Shown here: piece after piece, positions 1-9,597 of the stretch | How positions within the stretch are numbered: the first letter of the stretch is position 1 | Layout of the letters: the number at the start of each line of letters is the position of its first letter | Source of the DNA: Physcomitrium patens | Taxonomy: Eukaryota; Streptophyta; Bryopsida; Funariales; Funariaceae | Assembly (NCBI RefSeq): GCF_000002425.4 | Contig: NC_037265.1 | Coordinates: 14,767,293 to 14,831,292, forward strand | Direction of reading: 5' to 3' | Length of the DNA stretch: 64,000 nt | Program-made: the position numbers and the translations under genes | The notes under the pieces: model-generated | Databases searched by the model: none | The model's input: the letters and a program-made list of their open reading frames with translations, nothing else | What the model was told of the DNA's origin: nothing

Positions 1-224
1 GAGAGGTGAGCTAGAGCTCCAAGAAGTGTGTTGTCGAGACTGAAGAACTCTTCAGCCTCGATTCCAATATATACTCCTATTTAGGAAGCTTCTTAAGCAA
101 CTTCTACCAACTAGGAAGCTTCTAGAAGGTTCTAGAGACTTGCTTCTAGAAGGTTCTAGTGACTTGCTTCTAGAAGGTTCTAGAAACTTGCCTCTACAAG
201 GTTCTAAGAACTATGTCCCTAACA
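1..224 (-). repeat. 3' LTR of element 1, truncated by window start
   Basis: Bases 1-224 match 5641-5840 of the other LTR. The left 97 bases of the LTR lie outside the window. The 24-bp length difference over the shared part equals one extra copy of a 24-bp unit built on CTTCTAGAAGGTTCTAG, four copies here against three in the 5' LTR. Confidence 0.93.
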
Positions 225-240
225 ACACCCCCTCCTTTAG
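225..240 (-). promoter_or_regulatory. Polypurine tract of element 1
   Basis: On the minus strand this reads CTAAAGGAGGGGGTGT directly before the 3' LTR, the expected site and composition for the plus-strand primer. Confidence 0.85.
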
Positions 241-274
241 CTTCGAGGTCTCTGAGAAGCAATGTTGTTGTTAA

Positions 275-660
275 TCAATACCAATGTAAGAAAATGAAGA
301 TCTGTTGCATAACGTCTGCTATGAACTGCAACTATTGTTCACGAGGCAAGTGGTTCATTGGCCCTTGAATCCAACGATAGTAACTCACGCCTTTGATTTC
401 TGACCAAGCATGAACTTTCGTGTCCTCGTTGTGAAATTGTCTTACAAACACGCCTTCTAGTTGACCATCGTAAGCAGGCTCGAACTCAAATACAATCACC
501 AATGATCGGTTATTCGGTATCCTCCGTCGTCGTCATGGTGTAGGCAATTCTTCATCTCGGTGTCGCCTTCATGAGCTAGTTGGTTGACATAATCTGATTG
601 GCATAGTATCTATCTCTTGGCTATCTGTATCAGAAGACCAAACTATGCCTACTGAAAAAA
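275..660 (-). pseudogene. Extra frame downstream of pol, element 1
   Basis: An open frame of about 128 codons between the chromodomain and the polypurine tract, interrupted by TGA and TAG codons. It is not gag, pol or a second chromodomain. It aligns with frames in the same place in elements 2 and 3: a QP-S-RR-RDE segment near the start, then VI[VL][FL]E, a central Trp-Ser, the motif YYRWIQGPMNHLPREQ, and a tail rich in Ile and Phe. Conservation in frame across three diverged elements implies past selection for a protein. I do not recognise the family and see no membrane segment or catalytic motif. The start codon is not clear in this copy. Confidence 0.7.
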
Positions 661-762
661 TTCTACTTTATCTTGAAGAAAATAACTACATAAACCTCGA
701 ATTTTGGTGGTGCCCTCTTCCTTTCTTATATTCTTGGGTGAGCAAGCTTCAGAAGGAAGCTA

Positions 763-3700
763 TCATCGAACCGACTTAGGTTTATGAGGATGTTGTTGAT
801 GAAACTCTTGTACCTTTTGCGGCGCATTGGCGAGATTTTTAGCCAGCTCCCACGTTCGCTCATTAATGTCATAGCCGCACCAATGAACAAGATACTCCAA
901 CTTGTCCCACCTTTGCCATGAATCTAGCACCTTTTCAACCTCGTATTCCTCGTGGTTCTCGATCTCAATACTAGGTGGCAGACATTGCACTCTTCTAGAA
1001 AAAGACGACCCTCAATAAGGCTCCAACAGAGAAACATGAAAGATTGGATGTACCTTCATAGAAACGGGTAATTCCAGACGGTATGCCACTCGATTGATTT
1101 GCTTCTGGATGATAAATGGTCCCAATTTTCAAAAGTCCAACTTATCACATGGTCACTTAGTCTTAATATTCCATCAAAGAAGCCATGCTTTATCTCCAAT
1201 TTTGAAAGTAGGTGCTTGATTCCAAAATCTATCTGCAGACGCCTTGTAGGATTCTAGAGTGGACTATAATTGAAGCTTCAACGTATTTTGAAGCTCTGAT
1301 AGTTGCTTTGCAAATCTTTCAGCTGCTCGATTGTTATTTGTTGACAGACTCAATAAATCAAGCTTCAGATGATACACATAATTGGAAAAGAATAGTGTGT
1401 ATTGAGTCGATGCATGGAGGGTGTTGTTATATGCAAACTCGGCAAGCGGCAAATATGTAGTCCAATCGTCTTTTTGATAGTTGATGCTGCATCGTAAGTA
1501 TTGTTTCAAGACTTGATTCATCCGTTCCGTTTGGCCGTCAATTTGACGATGAAAAGCCGAAGAAAGCTTGATATCCACCTTCACTATCTCAAAGAGAGAT
1601 CTCTAAAACTTTGATACAAACTGGGTTCCTCAATTTGATAGGATATAATCTGATAGTCTATGATATCAATACACATTATCAAGAAAGAGCCTAGTTGTGA
1701 CTTCACTAGACAATGTCTTCTTACAAGGGACAAAGTGCGCCATCTTTGTAAGCCGATCTACCACGACAAAGATGCTGTCAAATGAGTTCGATGATAACAG
1801 GTCCATGATGAAGTCCATGGAAATTGAAGACCATGTTCGATGTGGAATCAGCAATGGCTGTAAAAGTCCATAAGGGCGATGTCGAGGATTCTTGGATCTT
1901 GAACAAATGTCGCAAGAGAGGACAAAATCTTTCACATCCTTCCACATTTGAGGCCACCAAAAATCTCAAGATATAAGCTCCAAGGTCTTGTTGAATCCAA
2001 AATGTCCCGCAGTTGGAAAATCATGGCAAGATTGAAGAACTCGGAGTCGTGCTAGTCCTTTTGGAATATACAAACGCTCCTCAAAGTATAAAAGATCTCC
2101 CTCTACCTTGAACTTGTCGTCATTGGCATGCTGCTGGATATCAATGGCTATTGAATCTTCAATGGTCACGGCACGTACCTGATTCAGGAAATCAGCATCA
2201 ATTGGCACAATAGTAGCACAAAGCCAAAATTGCTCTAGCTTCAACAACGTCATATATTGTTGATCAAACGGTGCTTCTCCAGCCTTTGGTACAAGATACA
2301 ATCATCTCGATAAGGTATCAAATAGTCCTTGCTGCTTTCCAGGTCGATAAGTGATAACAAAATTGAACCTAGATAGTAACATACTCCACCAAGTTTGACG
2401 TCGATTTTGAACTTGAGTCGACATGAAATACTCCAAATTCTTGTGATCTGTGTATACAGTCACTAGGTGTGCAGCTCCTTCAAGAAAGTGACGCCATTCT
2501 TGGAAAGAATCCACTATAGCAAGAAGTTCCTTATCGTGGATCTCATAATTGATTTTAGCAGCAGAGAACTTTCGAGAATAGAATGCAACCAGATGGAGCT
2601 TCTTGTCTTCTCCCATTTGTGAAAGTATAGCTCCTAAAGCAAAATCCGAAGCATCAGTTTCTAAATAAAAGGCCTTTGTAAAGTGTGGATGTAGTAAGAT
2701 TAGAGCCGTAGTAAATGCGGTCTTCAGATCTTGAAATGCCTTCTCCACTAGAGGTCTCCATTCGAACTTATCTTTGCATGTCAATCGAGTGAGAGGAGCA
2801 ACAACTTGAGAGTAATTTTTGATGATGATCTGATAGAAGTTGGCAAAATCAAGAAAGCATTATACGTCTCTAACCGTCTTCGGAACATCTCAGGACACTA
2901 TTACTTCCACCTTTTTGGGATCCATCTTCAAGCCTTCCGTAGTCGCAACAAATCCCAGAAACTCCATTTCTATTTGGTGAAATAAACACTTCTCCAACTT
3001 GGCATATGGTCCTTGCTCATGTAGTTTCTCCAAGACCAAATGAACGTGCTTTTCATGCTCTTCCTTATTTTTGGAGAATATCAAAATATCATCCAAATAG
3101 ATGACAACAAAATCATCAAGGTGCTCTCGAAAAATGTCATTCATCATATATTGAAAGACAGTTGGAGCATTGGTAAGACCAAAGGGCATGACATTATACT
3201 CAAAATGGGCATACCTTGTACGGAATGTTGTCTTCCACTCATCTCCTTCTTTGATTTGTATGAGGTTGTAAGCTCCCCTTAGATCAATTTTTGTAAAGAT
3301 CCTTGCATGTCAAAGTTGTTCTAAGAGACCAAAAATCAAGGGTAACGGATAATAATTCTTCTTTGTTACCTTGTTGAGGCCTCGATAGTCCACGCACATC
3401 CCCAACGAGCCATCTTTCTTCTTCACAAATAAGATGGGTGCTCTAGTTGATAATTTTAAATGACGGATGAAGTTCTTGGCTTGATTCTCGTCGATGTACT
3501 TTCGCAACTCTGCCAACTCTGTCTGCGATAGATTATAGATTGGGCCAAAAGGCGGTTGTATTCCTTCTTGCAAGTCTATGGCGCAATCATATGATTAGTG
3601 TTTTCGTAGCAAGTCAGCATTCTTCTTTTGAAACACGTCTTTAAAATCTTTATATTGCTTTGGTATACTTGTTGTCAAGATCTTCTCCTCGATAGTTGGA

Positions 3701-4245
3701 GTCGCATAAATGACAAATGATATGCCTTCTTTAGACAATCTTATAAACGCTCTTGCTCTAATGAATAAGGATTTCTCTATTTGGGGTTTTCTACTAGGCT
3801 TACTCTTGGGTGGATTTGTGGGAAAGGTCATCTTCCGCAACTTCCAATCTATGGATGGGTTATGCTTTTTCAACCAGGAAAGACCAAGAATAACAAGATT
3901 TGATGGGGTTCTAATAATATTGAAAATAATATAACTACTATGGCTCTTAAACGTCACTTCTATAAATTTTGATTCATGGGTGACAATACTAGACAATAAA
4001 GGTCGTCCATCTATGACCTCAACGTGAATAGATTTGGCTTTTTGTACTAAAGGGAACTTATGATGCTTCACAAATTCTTCATCTAAGAAATAAGCAGATG
4101 CTCTTGAATCTAACAATACTAAGTTTCTCAGTTTCTGAGGGCCAATAAGCAAAGGGATTGTTAAGCAAAGGGCAGGTTGAGCGGTTAGAAAGGAACCTAG
4201 TTGTTGTTGCGATATTTCACTGTCCAGCCGCACGGTTCCTATTAT
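763..4245 (-). pseudogene. pol of element 1: protease, RT, RNase H, integrase, chromodomain
   Basis: One reading frame runs across the whole region, broken by in-frame stops. Order on the minus strand: aspartic protease with DSRAS where the family has DSGAS (about 4100); reverse transcriptase with MPFGLTNAP and the intact YLDD motif (3190-2890); RNase H with TDAS and YTDHKNLEY (2700-2430); integrase zinc finger with CHDFPTAGH and CDICSRSK (2050-1890); integrase core with MDFI, then SN-stop-G where the family has the catalytic SDRG, then GQTERMNQ (1820-1500). A chromodomain lies at 960-790 (EYEVEKVLDS, LEYLVHWCGYD, ERTWE). Stops are mostly derived from CGA, CAA or TGG codons. The protein would copy the element RNA and insert it, the chromodomain guiding it to modified histones (family knowledge). 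Confidence 0.92.
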
Positions 4246-5239
4246 GGCTGGGCATCTTCATTTTCCTGAACAAACACGCCCTTAGTCCTCACAATACGTC
4301 AATTTTGCTTCTTGGAGCTGTTTCCAACTTTGTGGCCTTTTTCATCGCAATACAAGCATAGTCCTTCCTCCATACGCTGTTTTTTTTCTTCTAGAGTAAG
4401 GGATTTGACACATACCACATCAATTTATATGTCTTCTACCTTTGAATGTGATTCACGCTGCTTGACGACATGGTTGGGACGTAGCGAACTGTATGTTGTC
4501 TTGAACGTTAGTCTTGGCGGCGTTGGAATAGGCGATTATCGTACTTCACAGCTTGACTAATAGCTTTGTTGAGCGTTTGCGGATCAGGAAGAATTAACAG
4601 CAAATCCTTCACATCGTCCCTTAAACCCCAATAGAATTGACTCATCAACGTTTTTTCATCCGTATTGATATCGCATGCTAATTACTTGAAGTCTGATGCA
4701 TAGACTGATATAGAGCGCATCCCTTGTCGTAGTGATTGGATCTTTGTTGTAGCCCATCAAACCTTGTCGTGTTCACCAAATGCTTCAGCAAACGCCTCCA
4801 AAAAGGTTTCAAAGTTGTTTAGTATGGACGATCGTTTCTCAAACAAAGGAGCAAACCATGATAGAGCTTGCCCTGTAAGTAAGGTTCCAACAAGTCCAAC
4901 ACATGACTCCTCCTTTGGATAGCGTTCGGGCTGTAAAACTATTATGAACCTGATTTGATTGACAAATCCTCGAAACTTGGAATGCGTACCATCAAACTTA
5001 TCTGAAAGGCTAACTCGGGGCTCCTTATGTTGTAGAACCAATGGTGCTTATCAAACCTGAGGCAAAGTTGCTTCTCCAAGTGCAGAAGTTTGAGGCTGGT
5101 GTAACCTAGATTGTACCATCCTAGAGGCTCCATCATTATGAAGCCTTGCCACAACTCCTTCAATCTCTACAGTTCTTTGCGATAACATAGCAAGGACATT
5201 CATGATAGCATCCAACTTGGACTCTGAACTTTCCGTCAT
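4242..5239 (-). pseudogene. gag of element 1
   Basis: The frame starts at the ATG at 5239 (MTESSESKLDAIMNVLAMLS), a likely coiled-coil start. Two adjacent stops follow near 5050; after them the same frame continues with the capsid-like part containing KFDGTHSKFRGF and ALSWFAPLFE. A frameshift lies before the zinc knuckle at about 4370-4320, which reads CLYCDEKGHKVGNS, so the last Cys of the CX2CX4HX4C finger is Ser. The frame ends in tandem TAA TAG, and pol resumes in the -1 frame just before this. Gag forms the particle and binds RNA through the knuckle (family knowledge). Confidence 0.85.
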
Positions 5240-5308
5240 ACTAATGTTTTGGCCTCCGGCTATTCTAAGAGAAGGACAGAAATGACTCTACAAGAAGATA
5301 ATATTGAT

Positions 5309-5460
5309 TTAGAGGGGCATACTCCACAACCTCTAATATGCCTTAAGAGCTTCAAGAAAAGGGGTAATCCATTCTCTCTAAGAAGAATAAGACTCCATTA
5401 TTGTAACAAAAGAAGTATTTGTTTAGAGGAAGGTAATCCGCAACCTCTAAAATGCTAGTA
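5309..5460 (-). other. Leader hairpin array, element 1
   Basis: Between the primer site and gag lie short inverted repeats: TTAGAGG/CCTCTAA at 5309-5336, AGAAAA/TTCTCT at 5355-5377 (one G-T pair) and TTTAGAGG/CCTCTAAA at 5422-5451. A weaker fourth copy of the loop motif is at about 5473-5490. On the sense (minus) strand the loops carry GGATTACC or a close variant. Elements 2 and 3 have the same arrangement with different stem sequences. Confidence 0.7.
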
Positions 5461-5529
5461 CACTTCAAAACAGAGAGGTAATCCACAGTCTAATGAAGAA
5501 GAAACTAGCTCTGATATCTGAGGTGAATG

Positions 5530-5541
5530 CAGTCTTGACAA
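5530..5541 (-). promoter_or_regulatory. Primer-binding site, self-priming type, element 1
   Basis: On the minus strand the 12-mer TTGTCAAGACTG starts 2 nt inside the 5' LTR. It is complementary at 11 of 12 positions to CAGTCTCGACAA in the 3' LTR (31-42) and at 10 of 12 to the 5' LTR copy (5671-5682), which begins 31 bp downstream of the TATA box. A tRNA-iMet-like 9-mer TATCAGAGC also occurs but 27 nt from the LTR (5508-5516). Confidence 0.65.
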
Positions 5542-5543
5542 AC

Positions 5544-5840
5544 TATCACGGACACAGAAATACAGACTCGAGATCTAACAAGAAGTTCAAGAAGAAATGG
5601 CAAGAACTAGATTAATCAGATGAATACAAGAACAACACGAGAGAGGTGAACTAGAGCTCCAAGAGATGTGTTGTCGAGAGTGAAGAACTCTTCAGTCTCG
5701 ATTCCAATATATATTCCTATTTAAGAAGCTTCTCAAGTAACTTCTATCAACTAGGAAGCTTCTAGAAGGTTCTAGAGACTTGTTTCTAGAAGGTTCTAGA
5801 AACTTATCTCTAGAAGGTTCTAAAGACTATGTCCCTAACA
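5544..5840 (-). repeat. 5' LTR of element 1
   Basis: A 297-bp LTR. On the minus strand it starts TGTTAGGGACATAGTC and ends GTCCGTGATA. The boundary is supported by the 2-nt spacing to the primer site, which is the same in all three elements. It differs from the 3' LTR by substitutions and one 24-bp repeat unit. Confidence 0.92.
5671..5825 (-). promoter_or_regulatory. U3 promoter of element 1: heat-shock-element array, TATA box, palindromic start region
   Basis: Read on the minus strand: three clusters of alternating GAA and TTC triplets spaced by 2 nt (5755-5777 with five units, 5784-5803 with four, 5813-5820 with two) match the heat-shock element nGAAnnTTCn. A TATATAT box follows at 5713-5707, about 40 bp downstream of the array. 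A near-perfect palindrome of 12-nt arms (5675-5700) overlaps the predicted start at 5682. Binding by heat-shock factor is inference. Confidence 0.65.
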
Positions 5841-7880
5841 TACTATTAATAATATCATTTCAAATTTAATAAAATAGACAAAATAGAAAGAAGCTACATA
5901 TTGGAATGTTTATTTGAAGATGGTTTGTAATCGACAAAAAGTGGGTAATATACAATATTAAGATTATACTCTCAATGATGGCTTGTTTTATTTCAAGAAA
6001 TAAATTTATATATCCATTAATGCAACAATCCAAGTGCGCATACTTCAGGAAGAATATGACATTGCAATATTTGAACATATAATATGAGAGAAGATTCTAA
6101 AACAGATCTCAAGGACATGGTTTTGGGCAAGTTTGAATTGTGATGTTTGAGCCCTTGAATGCTCTTGTAAGTCATCTCAACATAATAAAGTATGCAACAT
6201 AATGTGTCTTAAATTATTAAAGCTAATTTTCCTACGTTTGGCATGTTGAGAGCAAGTAACTATAGATCTCATTATGTGTTTGCAACAGATGCCTTATATT
6301 CCTATTACTGTTGTCGTCTTTATAGATTGATTCTTGAAGCAACTTCACTTAGCTGTAATGTGCTCAAATATTGATGCCATGGTGCTTACACGAGTCTTGT
6401 TTGATATTATCTTTCATCACAATAAAATTACATTATGTTATTATTTCAGATTAAGATCCATCCTTCATAAGAAGTTATTGGCAAGCCTTGTTTAAGTCAC
6501 TAGGTACATGACTTGTTATGTATATAACCTTCTATCGTCAAATAGATGGGTAAACAAAGCATTGTCATATAGCATGATTTGCTAATTAGGAATATATTGG
6601 ATATCTAGCTGTAGAGAGTTTAGCTTAAACTTTCATATGTATCATGTCTTATCTTCCAAAACTCCTTTATTTTGCACAAAATTCAAAATATAGCAAAATC
6701 TCTTCAAAAATATATTTTTCTCACAAAAGGTTTTTTCTTTCTAAAATTTAGAAATTCATAACTCTTGATCTAACTAATCAATTTGTCTCAAACTTATAGA
6801 GTAGGTAGAATTTGCCCTTAAGTTTGTCTTCAAAAACAACCAAGTACAAAATCACTTCTAATCTTCCGAAAACTAAGAAATCCTAATAGATGCTCTAAAC
6901 ACTAATTTATAAGCACTTGAGCATTATTTTCTTAATATTTCAAGAATCCAATACTCAAATGCCATCAAACTTATGCACAAAGTTTATTTATATGAATATA
7001 CACATTTCTTAAAAAATTGAGCTAAAACTTTGTCAAATTGCTTAAGATATAGCTCAAGACACAACCACTAGTAAATCGAGTTACTTACTATCCTTAGATT
7101 GCATGTGCTGACTTCAAAATCCAATAACTCCTTCACTTCAATTTGGAATCTAGCAAGCAATATACAAGAAATGTAGCCACAAAAGTGTTCTCTCGAGTCG
7201 TCATTGCCAAGCTTCAATTGCCTTTTGTACACATGCGTTATACCAAAAAGAGTGATAGTAGCTTCCAAATCAACATCTTAACTTTGAGAACCTATATCTC
7301 CTTCATATAAACTCCAAATCATACAAGATTTGTACCAAAACCATAGACAAAAACCTAAACTTACTGACCTTAGCCTTCAAAGTTCGAATGGCTCTAAAAA
7401 AACTAATCCAAATCTCTAATATGGCCTCAGAGAGCCTCCTCGAAGCCTATTGGTCATGATTTTTGACCAATAGGTATGGAGATTTTCATCATCTATCTAC
7501 ATTCATCTATATGGATGCCCTAAATTCTCTTTTCCTACCAAAATCCCTCTCCAACTCTTTTCTTTACAAGATTTATTCAATATATGCCCTAAACAACAAA
7601 TTAAAGAATCAAAATAAGACTTCAAGGATCACCAATGTCTAATAAAGGTGATTCTAAATATTTAAAATTACTACCAATAAAATCAATCTCAAAAGCCACT
7701 ATAAAAAAATAATAATAAATAAAAAATTATATAAATTATAATAGTAATCTTTTTAAACAACCTCTTTTTAAAGTAGTAATTTAACTACATTCTACAACCA
7801 ACTAAAATCTAGTAACATGGCTCTCACCATGTTGTTAAGTAAATTGTACATTAAATACAAAATAACATTATTTTCTCATG
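5841..7880. other. AT-rich intergenic DNA, no gene seen
   Basis: No frame here has recognisable coding content. The stretch is AT-rich with no tandem repeat of note apart from one inverted repeat listed separately. Confidence 0.6.
7446..7474. repeat. Perfect 11-bp inverted repeat
   Basis: CCTATTGGTCA and TGACCAATAGG flank a 7-nt spacer. Each arm contains a CCAAT-type pentamer or its complement. Function unknown. Confidence 0.6.
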
Positions 7881-8692
7881 GTAGCCAAACTACAACACAA
7901 CAACATGCAAATTAGAATTTGGAAGATACGCTGCAAGCATTTGTGGTAGTTCATCAAAATGATTGGGATGAATACTTGAGGTCCTTGGAATTTGCTTATA
8001 ATAATAGAATTAAAGCAAGTATCAGTCATTGACCATTTTTCCTTAATATTAGTCAGCATCCAATTATACTAGTAACTCTCTATAATCTCATCGATATCAA
8101 CAACCTGATAATAAAAGAATTTATACAATGGCTTACAACGGCCGTACAAGAGATATATTATCGCCTACTTAGTGCACAAAATTAGTAGAAACAATATGTA
8201 GATAACCATTGGCAATACAAGAACTTCCGAGAGGATGATCCGGTGTTACTCTCCCATGCCAACTTGCCACTTGCTACATCAACCTAAATCCATAAATTAG
8301 CACTTTGGTAGCTTTGACCTTTTTACATTTCGGCAATAATTTTTTATATTGCATACAGCCTTGAGTTTCTGCCACATATTTGAGTCTATTCTATCTTCCA
8401 TGTTTTACAATTGAAGGAATTTTGTACTAAACCAATGCGCTTTTTATATCAATATCAACCATCACCACCACCAATTGTGATTAATATCCAATAAGAATAT
8501 GAAGTGGATAGCATTTTAGAGCAATACTACCTTCATTGTGGCAGTGTATGTCCACAACTTCAGTACAAAGTACTTTGGAAAGGTTATTTCATTCATGATG
8601 CAATGTAGAAACCTATACACAACTTCACCTATTATCACAAGACGATTTGGAGATACCATCGGGAGTCATACGAGGACGTTCCATATTAGTAA
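7881..8692 (+). pseudogene. Old chromovirus scrap: integrase end and chromodomain
   Basis: Broken frames on the plus strand resemble the C-terminal part of a Ty3/gypsy polyprotein. At about 7920-8060 the integrase end reads LEDTLQAFVVVHQNDWDEYL, then SLEFAYNN and PFFLN. At 8235-8420 there is a VLLSHANLPLA plus PFYIS region like the integrase SH3-like tail. At 8480-8690 a chromodomain reads EYEVDSILEQYY, VLWKGYFIHDA and HKTIWRYHRESYED. The chromodomain differs clearly from those of elements 1-3, so this is another lineage. Many stops and frameshifts show it is older. No LTRs were found for it. Confidence 0.75.
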
Positions 8693-8759
8693 AAGAGAAT
8701 TAACTATAACAGGGTAAAAATAAGATAACTATATAGATAGTTAGAACAATGGAAGTTTC

Positions 8760-8965
8760 TAGAATTGAAGATAAGTTAGTGAATTACGTAGGATCCATTG
8801 TAGAATATTTTAGATAGAGTTAAGGATTGTTATTAAGGTAGGATCCACCATAGAACCTTCTAAAAAAGGCTTAGGATGGTTATCTAGATAGAGCTACCAT
8901 AAAACCTTCTATAAAAGGAGTTTAAGGTGGTTATTTAGGTAGGACTCACTACTTAGGAATATTTT
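8760..8965. repeat. Imperfect tandem repeat of about 55 bp
   Basis: Three to four diverged copies built on GGTAGGATCCACCATAGAAC and CTTCTAAAAAAGG, with GGTTATTTAGG between. They follow the old chromovirus scrap and may be its untranslated end or LTR (inference). Confidence 0.5.
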
Positions 8966-9010
8966 AGAAAGTCTAGTGTGATAAGACATCATAGAAGTAG
9001 GTTGGCTAGC

Positions 9011-9558
9011 TATCACGGACATATACATTTACCTCAATAGTTACTTATATGATTAAGTAGAAGTGGATAAAATAAAATAATTTCATAAAGTCTTCTAGAC
9101 AAGCTTCTTAGAAGCTTCATAGATGCGGTTTTGACTTTAGATGTGTTCATAGGTTAGAAACTTGGCCAAAAAGCTAACCATGTATTAGTAGCTTGTGGAA
9201 TAAGTTATCTCCGTGTAGTAGCTTGTAGAATAAGCCAACCATGTGGCGCATACATAGATAACTTGCCTTGCAAGATAAGACATGTGGCTAGCAAGGTCAA
9301 TATAAGTTGGAGGTCATATAGGACATCGCTACGTGGCTCTTAGTTAGATAGTATATATGAAGACAAGAGTGAAGCCATCTTCACTCTTGTCAATGCCTTT
9401 CTAGTCTTAGTCTTGTTTCAAGACTTTCTAGTCTTCTTGTTTTTGGCAATAGCCATTCTAGTAAATATTACATCACCTTTTCAGTGATTTTTTAGTTTTC
9501 TTCAGTGATAGAAGAGTGTATTGAGGATTCTCTTTCTTCGAGATTCATATCCTTGACA
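9011..9558 (+). repeat. 5' LTR of element 2
   Basis: Matches 14906-15453 over its whole length at roughly nine bases in ten. It begins TATCA where TGTCA is expected and ends TTGACA. A GAAGCTTC heat-shock-like pair lies at 9111-9118, with TTCTAGA nearby at 9093. Confidence 0.93.
9351..9393 (+). promoter_or_regulatory. TATA box and predicted transcript start, element 2
   Basis: TATATAT at 9352-9358 stands 30 bp upstream of CACTCTTGTCAA (9382-9393), the predicted first bases of the transcript. A perfect palindrome spans the start: GACAAGAGTGAAG (9362-9374), loop CCAT, CTTCACTCTTGTC (9379-9391). The right LTR has a decayed copy at 15257-15286. Confidence 0.65.
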
Positions 9559-9560
9559 GT

Positions 9561-9572
9561 TTGACAAGAGTG
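9561..9572 (+). promoter_or_regulatory. Primer-binding site, self-priming type, element 2
   Basis: TTGACAAGAGTG, 2 nt inside the 5' LTR, is the exact reverse complement of CACTCTTGTCAA at the predicted transcript start. No tRNA-iMet match survives in this copy. Confidence 0.7.
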
Positions 9573-9597
9573 CTAACATATTCTTTTTGTCTTATTC

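Larger units (their letters stand above)
1..5840 (-). mobile_element. Ty3/gypsy chromovirus, element 1 (3' LTR cut by window edge)
   Basis: A long terminal repeat retrotransposon read on the minus strand. From right to left: 5' LTR, primer site, leader with hairpins, gag, pol (protease, reverse transcriptase, RNase H, integrase, chromodomain), an extra frame, polypurine tract and 3' LTR. The LTR ends TGTTAGGGACA and TGTCCGTGATA form an imperfect inverted repeat. The base after the right LTR begins TACTA; its target duplication would lie outside the window. The pol frame is the best preserved of the three elements: all its open pieces share one frame, broken only by stop codons. The Gag FDGT-SKFRGF region and C-terminal chromodomain suggest a Tcn1-like moss chromovirus (inference). 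It cannot be autonomous now because of stops and altered catalytic residues. Confidence 0.95.

Noticed and set aside
5508-5516. tRNA-iMet 9-mer as the main primer site of element 1
   Set aside because: It stands 27 nt from the LTR instead of next to it. The 12-mer complementary to the transcript start fits position and covariation better. Kept only as a secondary observation.
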